A stretch of DNA of 64,000 nt from AP-15 sp963788085 (GCA_963788085.1 CAWBFS010000017.1:62001-126000), one strand, 5' to 3'; positions 43,939 to 52,023 are shown, counted from the stretch's first letter. Numbers and translations are program-made. The notes: generated by a model not told the origin, from the letters alone.

Positions 43939-45900
43939 ATGGCAAATCGCGCAGGCGACACCGCGACTTCGACCGAGGTCATTCCGGCCGGGCACGCGGC
44001 GTTGACCGCAGAAGAGGAACTTGGGGAGAACGCACCGGGTCAATCCACCGGACTTGCCGCGCTGAGCCTCGCCGCACTCGGCGTCGTGTTCGGCGATATC
44101 GGGACAAGTCCGGTCTACACCTTTCGAGAATGCTTCAACCCTGAGCACGGCCTTCCCCTCGATGCAGAACACGTACTTGGCGTTCTGTCGATGATTTTCT
44201 GGGCGTTGATCATAGTCGTCACGATCAAATACGTCCTGTTGATCATGCGTGCCGACAATCAAGGCGAGGGCGGTATTCTTGCTTTGCTGGCCCTCGCTTT
44301 GGAGCAGGCGCAGGGTGAGCGCTCGCGCAATCTGTTGGTGTTGCTCGCCCTTGGCGGCGCCGCGCTGTTCTATGGCGACAGCATGATCACGCCGGCGATT
44401 TCCGTGCTGAGCGCGGTCGAGGGTATTGGCGTTGCGACGCCGGCGTTGAACCGTTTCGTGCTGCCGCTGACGATCATTGTGCTGCTCGCGCTTTTTCTCT
44501 TTCAGAAGGGTGGCACCGGACGCGTCGGCCGCATCTTCGGCCCGGTGATGATCTTATGGTTCGCCGTCATCGCGATTATCGGAGTGATGCAAATAGCCGA
44601 AACGCCCAGCGTGCTCGGAGCCCTGAACCCCGCGCATGCAGCTCACATTTTTATCGCCACACCAGGCGCCGGCTTCGTCGTGCTCGGAGCGGTGGCGCTG
44701 GCTATTACGGGCGGCGAGGCGCTCTACGCCGACATGGGCCATTTTGGCCGTTTTCCGATCAGGCTGGCATGGTTCGCCGTAGTGCTTCCCGCTCTCGTGC
44801 TGAATTATTTCGGACAAGGCGCGCTGATCCTCGGGGACAAAACGGCAATCGACAATCCGTTCTTTCGCATGGCGCCTGCTTGGGGCTTGTTCCCGCTGGT
44901 GCTGTTGTCGACCGCGGCGACGGTAATCGCATCGCAGGCGGTGATCTCCGGCGCGTTCTCGCTGTCGCGGCAGGCGATCCAACTCGGCCTGATGCCGCCC
45001 CTCGATATCTTTCAGACCTCGACCCGTGCGCACGGTCAGATCTATATCGCGCAGATCAATTGGCTGCTGCTGATTGCGGTTGTCGCTCTGGTTCTGGGGT
45101 TCCAAAGCTCGAGCGCGCTTGCTTCGGCCTATGGCTTTGCAGTGACCGGGACGATGGCCATCACGACGGTCCTCGCCGCAGCCGTCATGCGCGGCGTGTG
45201 GCGTTGGCAATGGCCGACAATCGCCTTCGTGCTGGTGCCGATCATGACCGTCGATCTTGCGCTATTCGGGGCCAATACCCTGAAGATCCCGAGCGGCGGC
45301 TGGTTTCCGCTGGTGATCGGGGTCGCCGTATTTACGATCCTGACCACCTGGCGCACGGGACGCCGGCTGGTGCGGATGCGATTGGCGAGCGAGGCCGTGC
45401 CGCTCGCCTCCTTTCTCACCACCTGCGACGAGGCGCCGGAAGCCCGTGTTTCGGGGACCGCGGTCTTTCTCACCACCCAGACCGAAGACGTGCCGCTTAC
45501 CCTGTTGCGCAACCTCAAGCACAACAAGGTGCTGCACCGGACCGTGCTGCTGGTTCACGTCGTCACCGAGAACATACCGCGAGTGGCCGGCGCAGACCGG
45601 ATCAAGGCACGGGAGCTCGGCAGCGGCTTTTGGCAGATCGAAGCGCATTTCGGCTTTGCCCAGACGCCGAACGCCCCGCGGGAATTGCAGCGGGCGCAGA
45701 TCCCGGGGCTGGAGCTCGATCCGAGCGAGATTTCCTTCTTTGTCGGGCGCGCCAACGTCAAATCAAGCCCGCGGCCCGGGATGGCCCGGTGGCGTGAGCG
45801 CCTCTATTCCGGCCTCGCACGCGTGGCGACGCGGTCGCCCGATTTTTTCCGCATCCCGCCGGACCGCGTCATCGAGCTCGGCACCGAAGTCGAGATATGA
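43939..45900 (+). CDS. kup: Low-affinity potassium transport protein Kup
   Basis: A 653-residue KUP/HAK/KT-type K+/H+ symporter of the inner membrane. The start region 'LAALSLAALGVVFGDIGTSP' and 'VYTFRECF' are diagnostic. About twelve hydrophobic helices follow, including 'LALGGAALFYGDSMITPAIS' and 'SAYGFAVTGTMAITTVLAAA'. A ~150-residue cytosolic tail ends 'FFRIPPDRVIELGTEVEI'. ATG 43939 has CAGGAG 8 nt upstream. Probably monocistronic. Confidence 0.94.
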   Translation: MANRAGDTATSTEVIPAGHAALTAEEELGENAPGQSTGLAALSLAALGVVFGDIGTSPVYTFRECFNPEHGLPLDAEHVLGVLSMIFWALIIVVTIKYVLLIMRADNQGEGGILALLALALEQAQGERSRNLLVLLALGGAALFYGDSMITPAISVLSAVEGIGVATPALNRFVLPLTIIVLLALFLFQKGGTGRVGRIFGPVMILWFAVIAIIGVMQIAETPSVLGALNPAHAAHIFIATPGAGFVVLGAVALAITGGEALYADMGHFGRFPIRLAWFAVVLPALVLNYFGQGALILGDKTAIDNPFFRMAPAWGLFPLVLLSTAATVIASQAVISGAFSLSRQAIQLGLMPPLDIFQTSTRAHGQIYIAQINWLLLIAVVALVLGFQSSSALASAYGFAVTGTMAITTVLAAAVMRGVWRWQWPTIAFVLVPIMTVDLALFGANTLKIPSGGWFPLVIGVAVFTILTTWRTGRRLVRMRLASEAVPLASFLTTCDEAPEARVSGTAVFLTTQTEDVPLTLLRNLKHNKVLHRTVLLVHVVTENIPRVAGADRIKARELGSGFWQIEAHFGFAQTPNAPRELQRAQIPGLELDPSEISFFVGRANVKSSPRPGMARWRERLYSGLARVATRSPDFFRIPPDRVIELGTEVEI

Positions 45901-45940
45901 CCCGTGGTGTTTTTACCAGGCTGAATTCGGTTGAGGTCGA

Positions 45941-46168
45941 TCAGGCGGGAGGGATCGGCGGCGACACGCGACTGCTGGTCCTGTCGAGGACGCGGTATGT
46001 TTTCAACCCCAAGGCTCGCGCCACTGCTCTCGCTCTTTGTTTTGCCTCTTCCTTGTCTCCAACGAGAAAAATCGAAGGACGCCCGCTGGTCTTGCCGTCG
46101 TCATCGCGTTGGGAAATTGTGGCTACCATCCCCTGACGAGTGTCTTCTATCTTTAGCCGCACAAGCAT
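45941..46168 (-). CDS. Small conserved hypothetical protein
   Basis: A 75-residue protein: an N-terminal beta-strand pair ('MLVRLKIEDTRQGMVATISQ'), then 'FLVGDKEEAKQRARAVARAL' (helix), then 'GLKTYRVLDRT'. It resembles small alphaproteobacterial proteins of unknown function. ATG 46168 is picked over ATG 46192 because AAGGAGA lies 5 nt upstream. It is convergent with kup. Confidence 0.6.
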   Translation of the reverse strand: MLVRLKIEDTRQGMVATISQRDDDGKTSGRPSIFLVGDKEEAKQRARAVARALGLKTYRVLDRTSSRVSPPIPPA

Positions 46169-46260
46169 CTTTGTCTCCTTCAGAGCAGCCATGGTTAACG
46201 AATGGTTCGTCGGCCTATTTGCATAGAGCTTGAGCGAGGGCCTCCACCGTGCAGCCTTTG

Positions 46261-46461
46261 TCAGCCAACATTCGGTGACGGCGAGCCTTTGCCGCAGCAT
46301 CCATTAAGGCGTGACCAGGTCGCGGCCACCTCCGTCAGCATGTCGCGAAATTCATCCCGCTCGTAACCTGCGGTGCGCAGAACAGGCTCCATGACGTCGT
46401 CCGCCAGAAGCTCGTCGAGCGTCGCCCGACGCCAAAAGCATTTGTTTCGCCTATAAAGCAT
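46261..46461 (-). CDS. Small conserved hypothetical protein
   Basis: A 66-residue protein with the core 'FWRRATLDELLADDVMEPVL' and 'RTAGYERDEFRDMLTEVA'. Similar short proteins with W-R-R-A-T-L-D-E-L-L occur in Bradyrhizobium-like genomes; function unknown. ATG 46461 lies inside a 20-bp tandem duplication (46435-46474), which may have created the first residues; the ancestral start was probably nearer 'FWRRAT'. Confidence 0.55.
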   Translation of the reverse strand: MLYRRNKCFWRRATLDELLADDVMEPVLRTAGYERDEFRDMLTEVAATWSRLNGCCGKGSPSPNVG

Positions 46462-46474
46462 TCGTTCCGCCTAT
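46435..46474. repeat. 20-bp imperfect direct tandem repeat
   Basis: AAAGCATTTGTTTCGCCTAT (46435-46454) is followed at once by AAAGCATTCGTTCCGCCTAT (46455-46474), with two mismatches. It covers the start of the 66-residue protein gene on the minus strand, including its ribosome-binding region. Confidence 0.75.
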
Positions 46475-46491
46475 ATTGATGGGGCCATCAC

Positions 46492-46545
46492 GGGCGCCGG
46501 GTGCTCATCGGTGGAGCCGACGCCCGAGGCACCCGTCTCGGCTCC
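46492..46545. other. Possible structured RNA: interleaved stems (pseudoknot-like)
   Basis: CGGGTGC (46498-46504) pairs perfectly with GCACCCG (46529-46535), and GGAGCCGA (46513-46520) pairs perfectly with TCGGCTCC (46538-46545). The two stems are interleaved, so they form either an H-type pseudoknot or two mutually exclusive hairpins. A third possible stem is GGGCG (46492-46496) with CGCCC (46521-46525). No gene is visible at 46475-46617. The strand cannot be told. Confidence 0.3.
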
Positions 46546-46639
46546 ATAATGATTGTTCAATACGGTCTCCCGATCTGCACCCTCGCTCGTCCTCGCTACA
46601 GCGACCACGCGGGGTGAGTGAACGAAATAGCGATTTACT

Positions 46640-46984
46640 TTAAAGCCTCCCTACGCCAGGGACGAGCCATGGCTGATGCGGTCGCTGCTGATGCGGTCGC
46701 TGCTGATGCGGTCGCTGCTGATGCGTCCGTCGCTGCTGATGCGGTCGCTGCTGATGCGGTCGCTGCTGATGCGGTCGCTGCTGATGCGGTCGCTGCTGAT
46801 GCGGTCGCTCGGGGGATGTCATCATCCTATTATCGAGATCAGGATCTGCGACGACCTCCCCGTCGCCTTCATCCGCGCGAACATCCTTGTCGATCTCTGG
46901 GTCGATCTCTGCCGCGCAAGCGTCGGACCATTTCCTGAAACGCTTGGTGCGACCATCTGTTGAGGAGATATACATCGAGGCCAC
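46640..46984 (-). CDS. Hypothetical protein with C-terminal PHQQR pentapeptide repeats
   Basis: A possible 114-residue protein. Residues 1-60 are non-repetitive and acidic ('EIDPEIDKDVRADEGDGEVV') with normal codon use; residues 60-107 are pentapeptide repeats (PHQQR) encoded by the 15-bp tandem repeat. It is the best of three open frames through the repeat, because only this one has protein-like flanking sequence. I recognise no homologue. The ribosome binding site before ATG 46984 is poor. Confidence 0.3.
   Translation of the reverse strand: MASMYISSTDGRTKRFRKWSDACAAEIDPEIDKDVRADEGDGEVVADPDLDNRMMTSPERPHQQRPHQQRPHQQRPHQQRPHQQRRTHQQRPHQQRPHQQRPHQPWLVPGVGRL
46672..46809. repeat. 15-bp tandem repeat, nine copies
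   Basis: GCTGATGCGGTCGCT is repeated nine times. Eight copies are identical; copy 4 (46717-46734) has a 3-bp TCC insertion, so every copy keeps the frame. Because the unit is a multiple of three, frames on both strands stay open: Ala-Asp-Ala-Val-Ala or Met-Arg-Ser-Leu-Leu on plus, Pro-His-Gln-Gln-Arg on minus. Confidence 0.95.
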
Positions 46985-47535
46985 CCTTGTTTTTTAATTC
47001 GGGCCAAATAGAGATGGGGACGACTTTGAATTTTTCCAGCCACTCTCTCCCCGTAACCGGACAATATATCCCGAGTTTTTGTCTATATGAGTTCGAACTG
47101 CCGCGTATTCTTACGAGCTAAATGTTGAAAATTCTTCCCCGGCGCTTCTACCCGCAACAGCTCGGTGAAGTTTCCGCGGGGGTCGGTGCTCGGGATTTAT
47201 CTCCGCGGCGACACGCTGGCGAAACCATCCGCCATGCGGATCACCGCCTCCCCGGCTATATCGCGTCGAAGAAAAAGCGTCGCCGCGAATTTAAATCAGT
47301 CGCGTAGCGATATTTCCTAAGAAATACTGAAGACCTCTTGCGCGGGCTAAACAAGGACACAATATGAAGCTTAGAGAATTGGTCTGCCGCGCAAAATTCT
47401 GTACCGCGGAACCGCGTGTGGTTTATCCGACGAAGTCCTAGGTGCCCCATCGGATAGCAGACGAGTTCTCTCTCAGGGCCGCGATCCGCGGCAGCAAGAT
47501 CAGGGGAAAGATCCCCTGACATCGAGGCAGAACTT
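46985..47535. other. Lower-GC intergenic region with one hairpin
   Basis: This 551-bp stretch is AT-richer than its surroundings. A 61-codon plus-strand frame (47122-47307) has no recognisable features. The clearest element is a hairpin at 47500-47519: TCAGGGG, loop AAAGAT, CCCCTGA, ending 16 bp before the ATG of the next gene. It could act in the 5' leader of that gene's mRNA. No tRNA or mobile element was found. Confidence 0.45.
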
Positions 47536-47889
47536 ATGAAAAGATATCCGAGCCTAAAACCAGGGATCTGGGGGGCTGTGATCGGCGCGGCTGCGATATC
47601 GGTGGTTGGGTTCTCATCCTTCGGCTGGACGCTCGGTAGCACCGCCGAGCGGATGGCGAAAGAGCAGGCGCAAAATGCGGTCGTTGCGGTTCTGGCGCCG
47701 ATTTGCGTCGAGAAATTCCAGCATCAGGCTGACGCGGCGACGAAATTGGTCGAGTTCAAAAAGGTGTCCTCGTCGTGGGACCGGCGCTCATTCATCGAGA
47801 AGGGCGGCTGGGCGACAATGGCGGGAACCGATGCCCCAAACTCGGCGGTTGTTACCGCTTGCGCCGAACAACTCGGCGGCCCTCTCTAG
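47536..47889 (+). CDS. Conserved hypothetical membrane-anchored protein
   Basis: A 117-residue protein with one N-terminal transmembrane helix ('WGAVIGAAAISVVGFSSFGW', residues 12-31), then a soluble, mostly helical domain: 'MAKEQAQNAVVAVLAPICVE', 'FIEKGGWATMAGTDAPNSAV' and a final Cys-Ala-Glu. I know close relatives from Bradyrhizobium-type genomes, always annotated hypothetical. ATG 47536 has GAGG about 9 nt upstream. Likely periplasmic, bound to the inner membrane. Confidence 0.75.
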   Translation: MKRYPSLKPGIWGAVIGAAAISVVGFSSFGWTLGSTAERMAKEQAQNAVVAVLAPICVEKFQHQADAATKLVEFKKVSSSWDRRSFIEKGGWATMAGTDAPNSAVVTACAEQLGGPL

Positions 47890-47941
47890 GCGTTGCGTCG
47901 CCCGTTATTCGGGCGGCCAGCCATTCGAGGCCGGATCGATC

Positions 47942-48343
47942 ATGGCGCTACCCGCTCAATTCTCCCTGCTCCATTCTGATCTGAACGATTTTCTCTTCGC
48001 CTCGGTGGGCGAAGAACACAACGGAGTAACACTCAGCGTTGTCTCAGCGTTGACGCGCCTCGGCCTAGATCCTTGGGAACAGGCCGCCCGCCTCACTCCC
48101 CTGCCCAAGGCCCGAGCAGCCGAGGCGCTGGCGACGCTGATTGCCCGGCTGCCCATCCGTCGAACGCTCTCATCGGACGATTTGGCCATCAGCCAACGGT
48201 TGGTAGAACTTTTGCCAGCACAAAAAACGGCGCCTTTGCAGTGTCGGGAACAGGCAGGTGCGGGGCAGAAGAAATATTGGGGGGCGATGGTATTGTTCGC
48301 CTGCCTCGCCCTCGGCGCCGCGCTCCTCTCCAGCTTGTTGTGA
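47942..48343 (+). CDS. Conserved hypothetical protein with C-terminal membrane helix
   Basis: A 133-residue protein. Residues 1-95 are soluble ('LHSDLNDFLFASVGEEHNGV', 'LTRLGLDPWEQAARL'), and residues ~112-132 form one transmembrane helix ('GAMVLFACLALGAALLSSLL') at the extreme C terminus, as in tail-anchored proteins. Similar unnamed proteins occur in Bradyrhizobium-like bacteria. ATG 47942. It is 52 bp after the previous gene in the same direction and may share its transcript. Confidence 0.7.
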   Translation: MALPAQFSLLHSDLNDFLFASVGEEHNGVTLSVVSALTRLGLDPWEQAARLTPLPKARAAEALATLIARLPIRRTLSSDDLAISQRLVELLPAQKTAPLQCREQAGAGQKKYWGAMVLFACLALGAALLSSLL

Positions 48344-48414
48344 TCGGGTGCCGGCCACGTCCCAGCGTCACCTGCTGATGCCGCCAATGCAGTTCTCTTT
48401 AGACCGGAAACACC

Positions 48415-48546
48415 ATGAAATATCTCGTTCCGCCGATCGTAATTCCCGTGCTATTGTTCATTGGTGTCGTGGCATACGGAATGCTCAGGCCGCCCATTGG
48501 CGTCGGGCATCCTCCCGTTCCCGCGGCGAACTCGCAACCTCGTTAG
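48415..48546 (+). CDS. 43-residue membrane or exported microprotein
   Basis: ATG 48415 to TAG 48544-48546. Residues 3-24 are strongly hydrophobic ('YLVPPIVIPVLLFIGVVAYG'), followed by a Pro-rich tail ('PPIGVGHPPVPAA'). It could be a single-span protein with a periplasmic tail. It belongs to the run of tiny same-strand genes at 47.5-48.8 kb. No function known. Confidence 0.5.
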   Translation: MKYLVPPIVIPVLLFIGVVAYGMLRPPIGVGHPPVPAANSQPR

Positions 48547-48586
48547 CCTATCTGGAGACCGCGTCGCGGTCTAAGGAGGGATCAGC

Positions 48587-48781
48587 ATGTCAGAGCACAA
48601 ATACCGCGTCGGTCAGGCGGTGGAATTTTTTCCGCAGCGGGGTGTCGAGCATACGGCTAAAGGCCGCTTCAAGATAGTTCGTCTCTTGCTCGGCGAGCGC
48701 AATGCCCCGCATTACCGAATTAAACACGAGGTGGACGGGCACGAGCGGATGGTCGGCGAAAGCGAGCTCGGCCCCCGGTAA
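48587..48781 (+). CDS. Small conserved hypothetical protein
   Basis: A 64-residue, beta-rich soluble protein: 'YRVGQAVEFFPQRGVEHTAK' then 'FKIVRLLLGERNAPHYRIKH' and 'ERMVGESELGP'. This SH3-like 'VGQ-V-F...Y.IKH...ERV..E..L' pattern is widespread in alphaproteobacterial small proteins of unknown role. AAGGAGG lies 6 nt upstream of ATG 48587, an excellent ribosome binding site. Convergent with the cyclase gene. Confidence 0.75.
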   Translation: MSEHKYRVGQAVEFFPQRGVEHTAKGRFKIVRLLLGERNAPHYRIKHEVDGHERMVGESELGPR

Positions 48782-48832
48782 TTCGGCGCGTCCGGAACGC
48801 TGACGCGGGTTTCGACTTGGCAGCTACTGCGA

Positions 48833-51229
48833 TCACTCCTCCGGCACGCCGGCCTTGCGCAGGCCGGCGAAATAAGTGGCTTCGTATAGGGCACGGACCT
48901 TCGGTACCCCCCAATATCCTTTGGTCCTGAGGCGAGCGATGCTCGAAAAAGAACCCTCGCCGCGCAGCTTCCGCGCTTCGGTGAGCTCGGTGGCGGCGAG
49001 TTCGGTCTCGTTTTTGAGGGCGTAGGCGGCGGCGAGGAGCGCATGAGGCTGCGGAAGTTTCGGATTGGCGTTAGTCGCCTTTTCGAGCCAGAGGACGGCA
49101 TCGCCAGTGTGAGATTGCAAGAGGTGCACCATGCCTATTCGCCAATACAGATTGGGTAATAAGGGGTCGCGGGGACTAAGGCGGATGAGTTGCTCTGCGA
49201 GCGGGATGACCTCATCTATCGATCCCGTCATCAGCTTACACCAGCCCAAATGGAATAATGCGCTCGTCCAGTTGCGATCGAATGCGAGCACCGTCTCAAA
49301 TTCGGGAGTGGCTTCCTCAGGTCGGCCCCGCACGCGCAGCAGCATGCCTTTGGCGTAATGCGCGAGCGGGTCGAGCGGCGATGCCGTTAAGGCTTGCCCG
49401 ATCAGCCCTTCCGCGCGTGCCATGTCGGCGGCCGCCGAGTCGGTCATGCCTTCGAGCTCGCGGCTCGCGAGCGTGGCCGCGAGCCGGCTCCGTGCCTCGA
49501 CCGAACCAGGATCAAGCGCCAACGCGCGCTCGTACATGCTGATCGCCTCTACATACGTATCGCGCGAAGACGGATTGGTCCTTACGGCGCGTCCTCGGAA
49601 AATGTAGTCCATCGCGTCGGGATGGTCGTTCGGTCGGGCGGCCTCGGCACCGATCAGCTTGAGGTTGAGGGCGATCGCGATCCGGCCAGTGATCTCGTTT
49701 TGCAGGGCGAACAGATCGCCCATATCGCGGTCGAACCGCTCGGCCCACAGATGCGTGTCGGTCTCGGCGTTAATCAGCTGCGCGTTAACACGCACCTGGT
49801 TGCCGTATGGCTGGACGCTCCCTTCGAGCACATAGCGTACGCCCAGCTCACGGCCGATCTGCTTCGCGTTGACCGGCTTGCCCTTATAGGTGAACGCGCT
49901 GTCGCGCGAGATTACGAGCATATTCGGGAGCCGCGACAAATCGGTCGTCAGATCCTCGGTGATCCCGTCGGCGAAATACTGCTGGTCCTTGTCGTTGCTG
50001 AGATTGGCGAACGGCAGCACGACGATCGACAGGCGCGGCGCGACGAAGGGCGGCGCAACTGAGGTGGCCGCGGCGACTGTAGGTGACGTAGAGGGTTTCG
50101 TGCCCGGCCAAAGCCACCAGGCGATGACTGCGATGACAAGTACTGCTGCAATGGCCGCCGCTATTGGAGCAACAACGCTGCGCTGGCGACGCGGTACTGC
50201 GATGGGCATACCCGCCACCGGCAAATCGGCGACGGCTTCGGGGGGCAACGCATAGATCCGGACGGGTCGCGCGATGTTCTTGAAGCTCTGTTCGCCCCTA
50301 TCCTCGAACGAGTAGGGGAGCTTGTCGCGAATTTGGTCACGCACGACGCCGGAGACGCAGATGCCGCCGGGCTCGGCAAGCGCCTCCAGCCGAGCTGCTA
50401 CATTGACGCCGTCGCCGAAGATGTCCCCACCATCGGCGATGATGTCACCGAGATTGACGCCGATGCGAAACCTGATGCGCCGATCGTCGGCCAACTCGGG
50501 CTCCCGGTCGATCATCCCGCGCTGGACCTCGGCGGCGCAGCGCACCGCGTCGACGATGCTCGCGAATTCCGCGAGTATGCCGTCGCCGGTGTTTTTGACG
50601 ATGCGGCCCTTGTGCTCCTTGATTTTCGGCTCGATCAGCTGCTGGAGATGCGCCTTCAAGCGTTCGTGCGTGCCTTCCTCATCGGCGCCCATCAGGCGCG
50701 AGTAACCCGCCACGTCTAAAGCGAAGATCGCGGCGAGGCGGCGGGTCGAGGGCGCAGCGCCAAGAACCTGGCGCGCGGCCCGCCATCGCCCGCCCGCGTC
50801 GATTGGTAAGTCGGCGGCGGTTGCCGCGCCACCCTCCGCATGCTCTGCGTCGCCATCCATGGGTGAGGGAGCCGAGCCGGTTTCTGCGGCAGGGTGCGCT
50901 AATCGCGCGACAAAGCGGTAGCCGCGTCCCGGCACCGTCTGGATGCAGCTACCCTCCGCTCGCCCGTCATCGAGAACGCGGCGGAGCGCGGCGATCTGCA
51001 CTGGCAGATTGCTGCTTTCGACCACCACCCCCGGCCAAACGACGTTCATGATCTCATCCCTGGCGACGAGATCCCCCGAACGCGCGACCAGAACACCGAG
51101 GACTTCGAGCGCGCGCGAGCCTACCGGGACCGGGACAAAACACCCCTGGTCATCACACCGAGAGAGGCCGCGCCGGTCGAGGCGAAACCCCTCGAACAGG
51201 AACACGTCGGTTGTGACGAGCGCGTCCAT
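48833..51229 (-). CDS. HTH-adenylate cyclase-TolB-like-TPR fusion protein
   Basis: A 798-residue multidomain sensor. Residues ~8-110 form an OmpR-type winged helix ('VWPGVVVESSNLPVQIAALR', 'IQTVPGRGYRFVARL'). Residues ~165-325 are a class III adenylate/guanylate cyclase with metal Asp172 ('IFALDVAGYSRLMG') and Asp216 ('KNTGDGILAEF'). Residues ~352-374 form a transmembrane helix. Residues ~400-525 are TolB-like ('FADGITEDLTTDLSRL', 'YVLEGSVQPYGNQVRVNAQL'), and the remainder is TPR repeats. A DNA-binding and a cyclase domain share the cytosolic side, with the TolB/TPR part beyond the helix. ATG 51229 matches the domain start. Confidence 0.87.
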   Translation of the reverse strand: MDALVTTDVFLFEGFRLDRRGLSRCDDQGCFVPVPVGSRALEVLGVLVARSGDLVARDEIMNVVWPGVVVESSNLPVQIAALRRVLDDGRAEGSCIQTVPGRGYRFVARLAHPAAETGSAPSPMDGDAEHAEGGAATAADLPIDAGGRWRAARQVLGAAPSTRRLAAIFALDVAGYSRLMGADEEGTHERLKAHLQQLIEPKIKEHKGRIVKNTGDGILAEFASIVDAVRCAAEVQRGMIDREPELADDRRIRFRIGVNLGDIIADGGDIFGDGVNVAARLEALAEPGGICVSGVVRDQIRDKLPYSFEDRGEQSFKNIARPVRIYALPPEAVADLPVAGMPIAVPRRQRSVVAPIAAAIAAVLVIAVIAWWLWPGTKPSTSPTVAAATSVAPPFVAPRLSIVVLPFANLSNDKDQQYFADGITEDLTTDLSRLPNMLVISRDSAFTYKGKPVNAKQIGRELGVRYVLEGSVQPYGNQVRVNAQLINAETDTHLWAERFDRDMGDLFALQNEITGRIAIALNLKLIGAEAARPNDHPDAMDYIFRGRAVRTNPSSRDTYVEAISMYERALALDPGSVEARSRLAATLASRELEGMTDSAAADMARAEGLIGQALTASPLDPLAHYAKGMLLRVRGRPEEATPEFETVLAFDRNWTSALFHLGWCKLMTGSIDEVIPLAEQLIRLSPRDPLLPNLYWRIGMVHLLQSHTGDAVLWLEKATNANPKLPQPHALLAAAYALKNETELAATELTEARKLRGEGSFSSIARLRTKGYWGVPKVRALYEATYFAGLRKAGVPEE

Positions 51230-51424
51230 GCTTCCGCCTCCCGGGCGAGGGCCGACCACAGGGGGCTAAGCTCCTCAACCGCAGCGATTTTGGAGCATTT
51301 CAAAACAATTCAAAAGATTTTATCGCCGCTTTATTGCCCCGTCTGGCGGAATAAAGCTTCCCTCGATACGGGGCGGAAGCTAGCTGCCCCAGCGCATTCT
51401 AGGATCAAAGAGGGCGGATCGAAG
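51230..51424. promoter_or_regulatory. Divergent promoter region with duplicated leader
   Basis: A 195-bp region between the cyclase gene and the first secreted-protein gene, AT-rich near 51290-51340, so it is the likely site of both promoters. Its right end (51385-51424) is the first copy of a leader found again before the second paralogue. No operator sequence is recognised. Confidence 0.45.
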
Positions 51425-51438
51425 ATGAAGAGCTGGCT
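51385..51438 (+). repeat. Duplicated 54-bp leader and start, copy 1
   Basis: These 54 bp span the untranslated leader, ribosome binding site and first five codons (MKSWL) of the first secreted protein and are identical, except for one base, to 51970-52023. The shared block includes GCCCCAGCGCATTCTAGG and the RBS region AAAGAGGG(C/A)GGATCG. Confidence 0.9.
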
Positions 51439-51892
51439 CGCGTTTGGACTATGCGTTTTCGGTATGTGGGTGCTCGTAAGCACCGTCGAGCAAGGGTATG
51501 CAGGCGACAATGACGGCGCGACACAGTGCAGCCTGAAGACGCTGAAGGGGCGTTATCTGTTCACCGGACCAGGAACGGCGTTCCCTCCAGCGTTTGGGGT
51601 AAAGGAGGTGTCGGTAAGCAATGCCGCCGGATTTCACATCTTTAATGGAAACGGCACGGGACAAGACTATGTGACATTCACCATCAATGGTATTGACCAG
51701 CATGTACCTTCCCCCGCCCCGCTGACGTATACTCTCAACTTGGATTGTACGGGAACCTACACGGTACTGAACGGGGGGCCGAGCTTCGATATATTCGTCT
51801 CGCCCAATGGTGACGAGATGACCTCAATTGCTACAGAGCCTGAGGGCAACGCGGCCTCGTTTACCCCGAGCAGGCGGGTGGCGCCCAAGTAG
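51425..51892 (+). CDS. Secreted protein of unknown function, paralogue 1
   Basis: A 155-residue exported protein. Signal peptide residues 1-26 ('WLAFGLCVFGMWVLVSTVEQ', ending near GYAG). The mature part has the motif 'CSLKTLKGRYLF' at its start and 'YTLNLDCTGTYTV' in the middle, so two Cys could form a disulfide; the rest is predicted beta-rich. The same Cys-x3-T-L-K-G-x-[YF] and D-C-T-G pattern occurs in the next gene. ATG 51425 follows the conserved leader. Function unknown. Confidence 0.75.
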   Translation: MKSWLAFGLCVFGMWVLVSTVEQGYAGDNDGATQCSLKTLKGRYLFTGPGTAFPPAFGVKEVSVSNAAGFHIFNGNGTGQDYVTFTINGIDQHVPSPAPLTYTLNLDCTGTYTVLNGGPSFDIFVSPNGDEMTSIATEPEGNAASFTPSRRVAPK

Positions 51893-51969
51893 GAACGCGC
51901 AGTAACGATGGGGGTCAGCCGCGGGCAGCTGCGCGACGATCCCCGACTGCCCGACGACTGCACGGGGGT

Positions 51970-52023
51970 TGCCCCAGCGCATTCTAGGATCAAAGAGGGA
52001 GGATCGAAGATGAAGAGCTGGCT
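51970..52023 (+). repeat. Duplicated 54-bp leader and start, copy 2
   Basis: Second copy of the leader at 51385-51438, with one base different (A instead of C in the RBS region, giving a stronger GGGAGG). It precedes the second secreted paralogue. Confidence 0.9.

Noticed and set aside
46618..46938. Plus-strand ORF with Ala-Asp-Ala-Val-Ala repeats
   Set aside because: It is open only because the 15-bp repeat has no stop in this frame; the flanking parts (arginine-rich C terminus, no RBS) are not protein-like.
46985..47120. tRNA-like GAGTTCGAACTG segment
   Set aside because: It resembles a T-arm, but no acceptor, D or anticodon stems can be drawn around it.
47122..47307. 61-codon plus-strand ORF
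   Set aside because: No recognisable features, no ribosome binding site and a basic composition typical of chance frames in this region.
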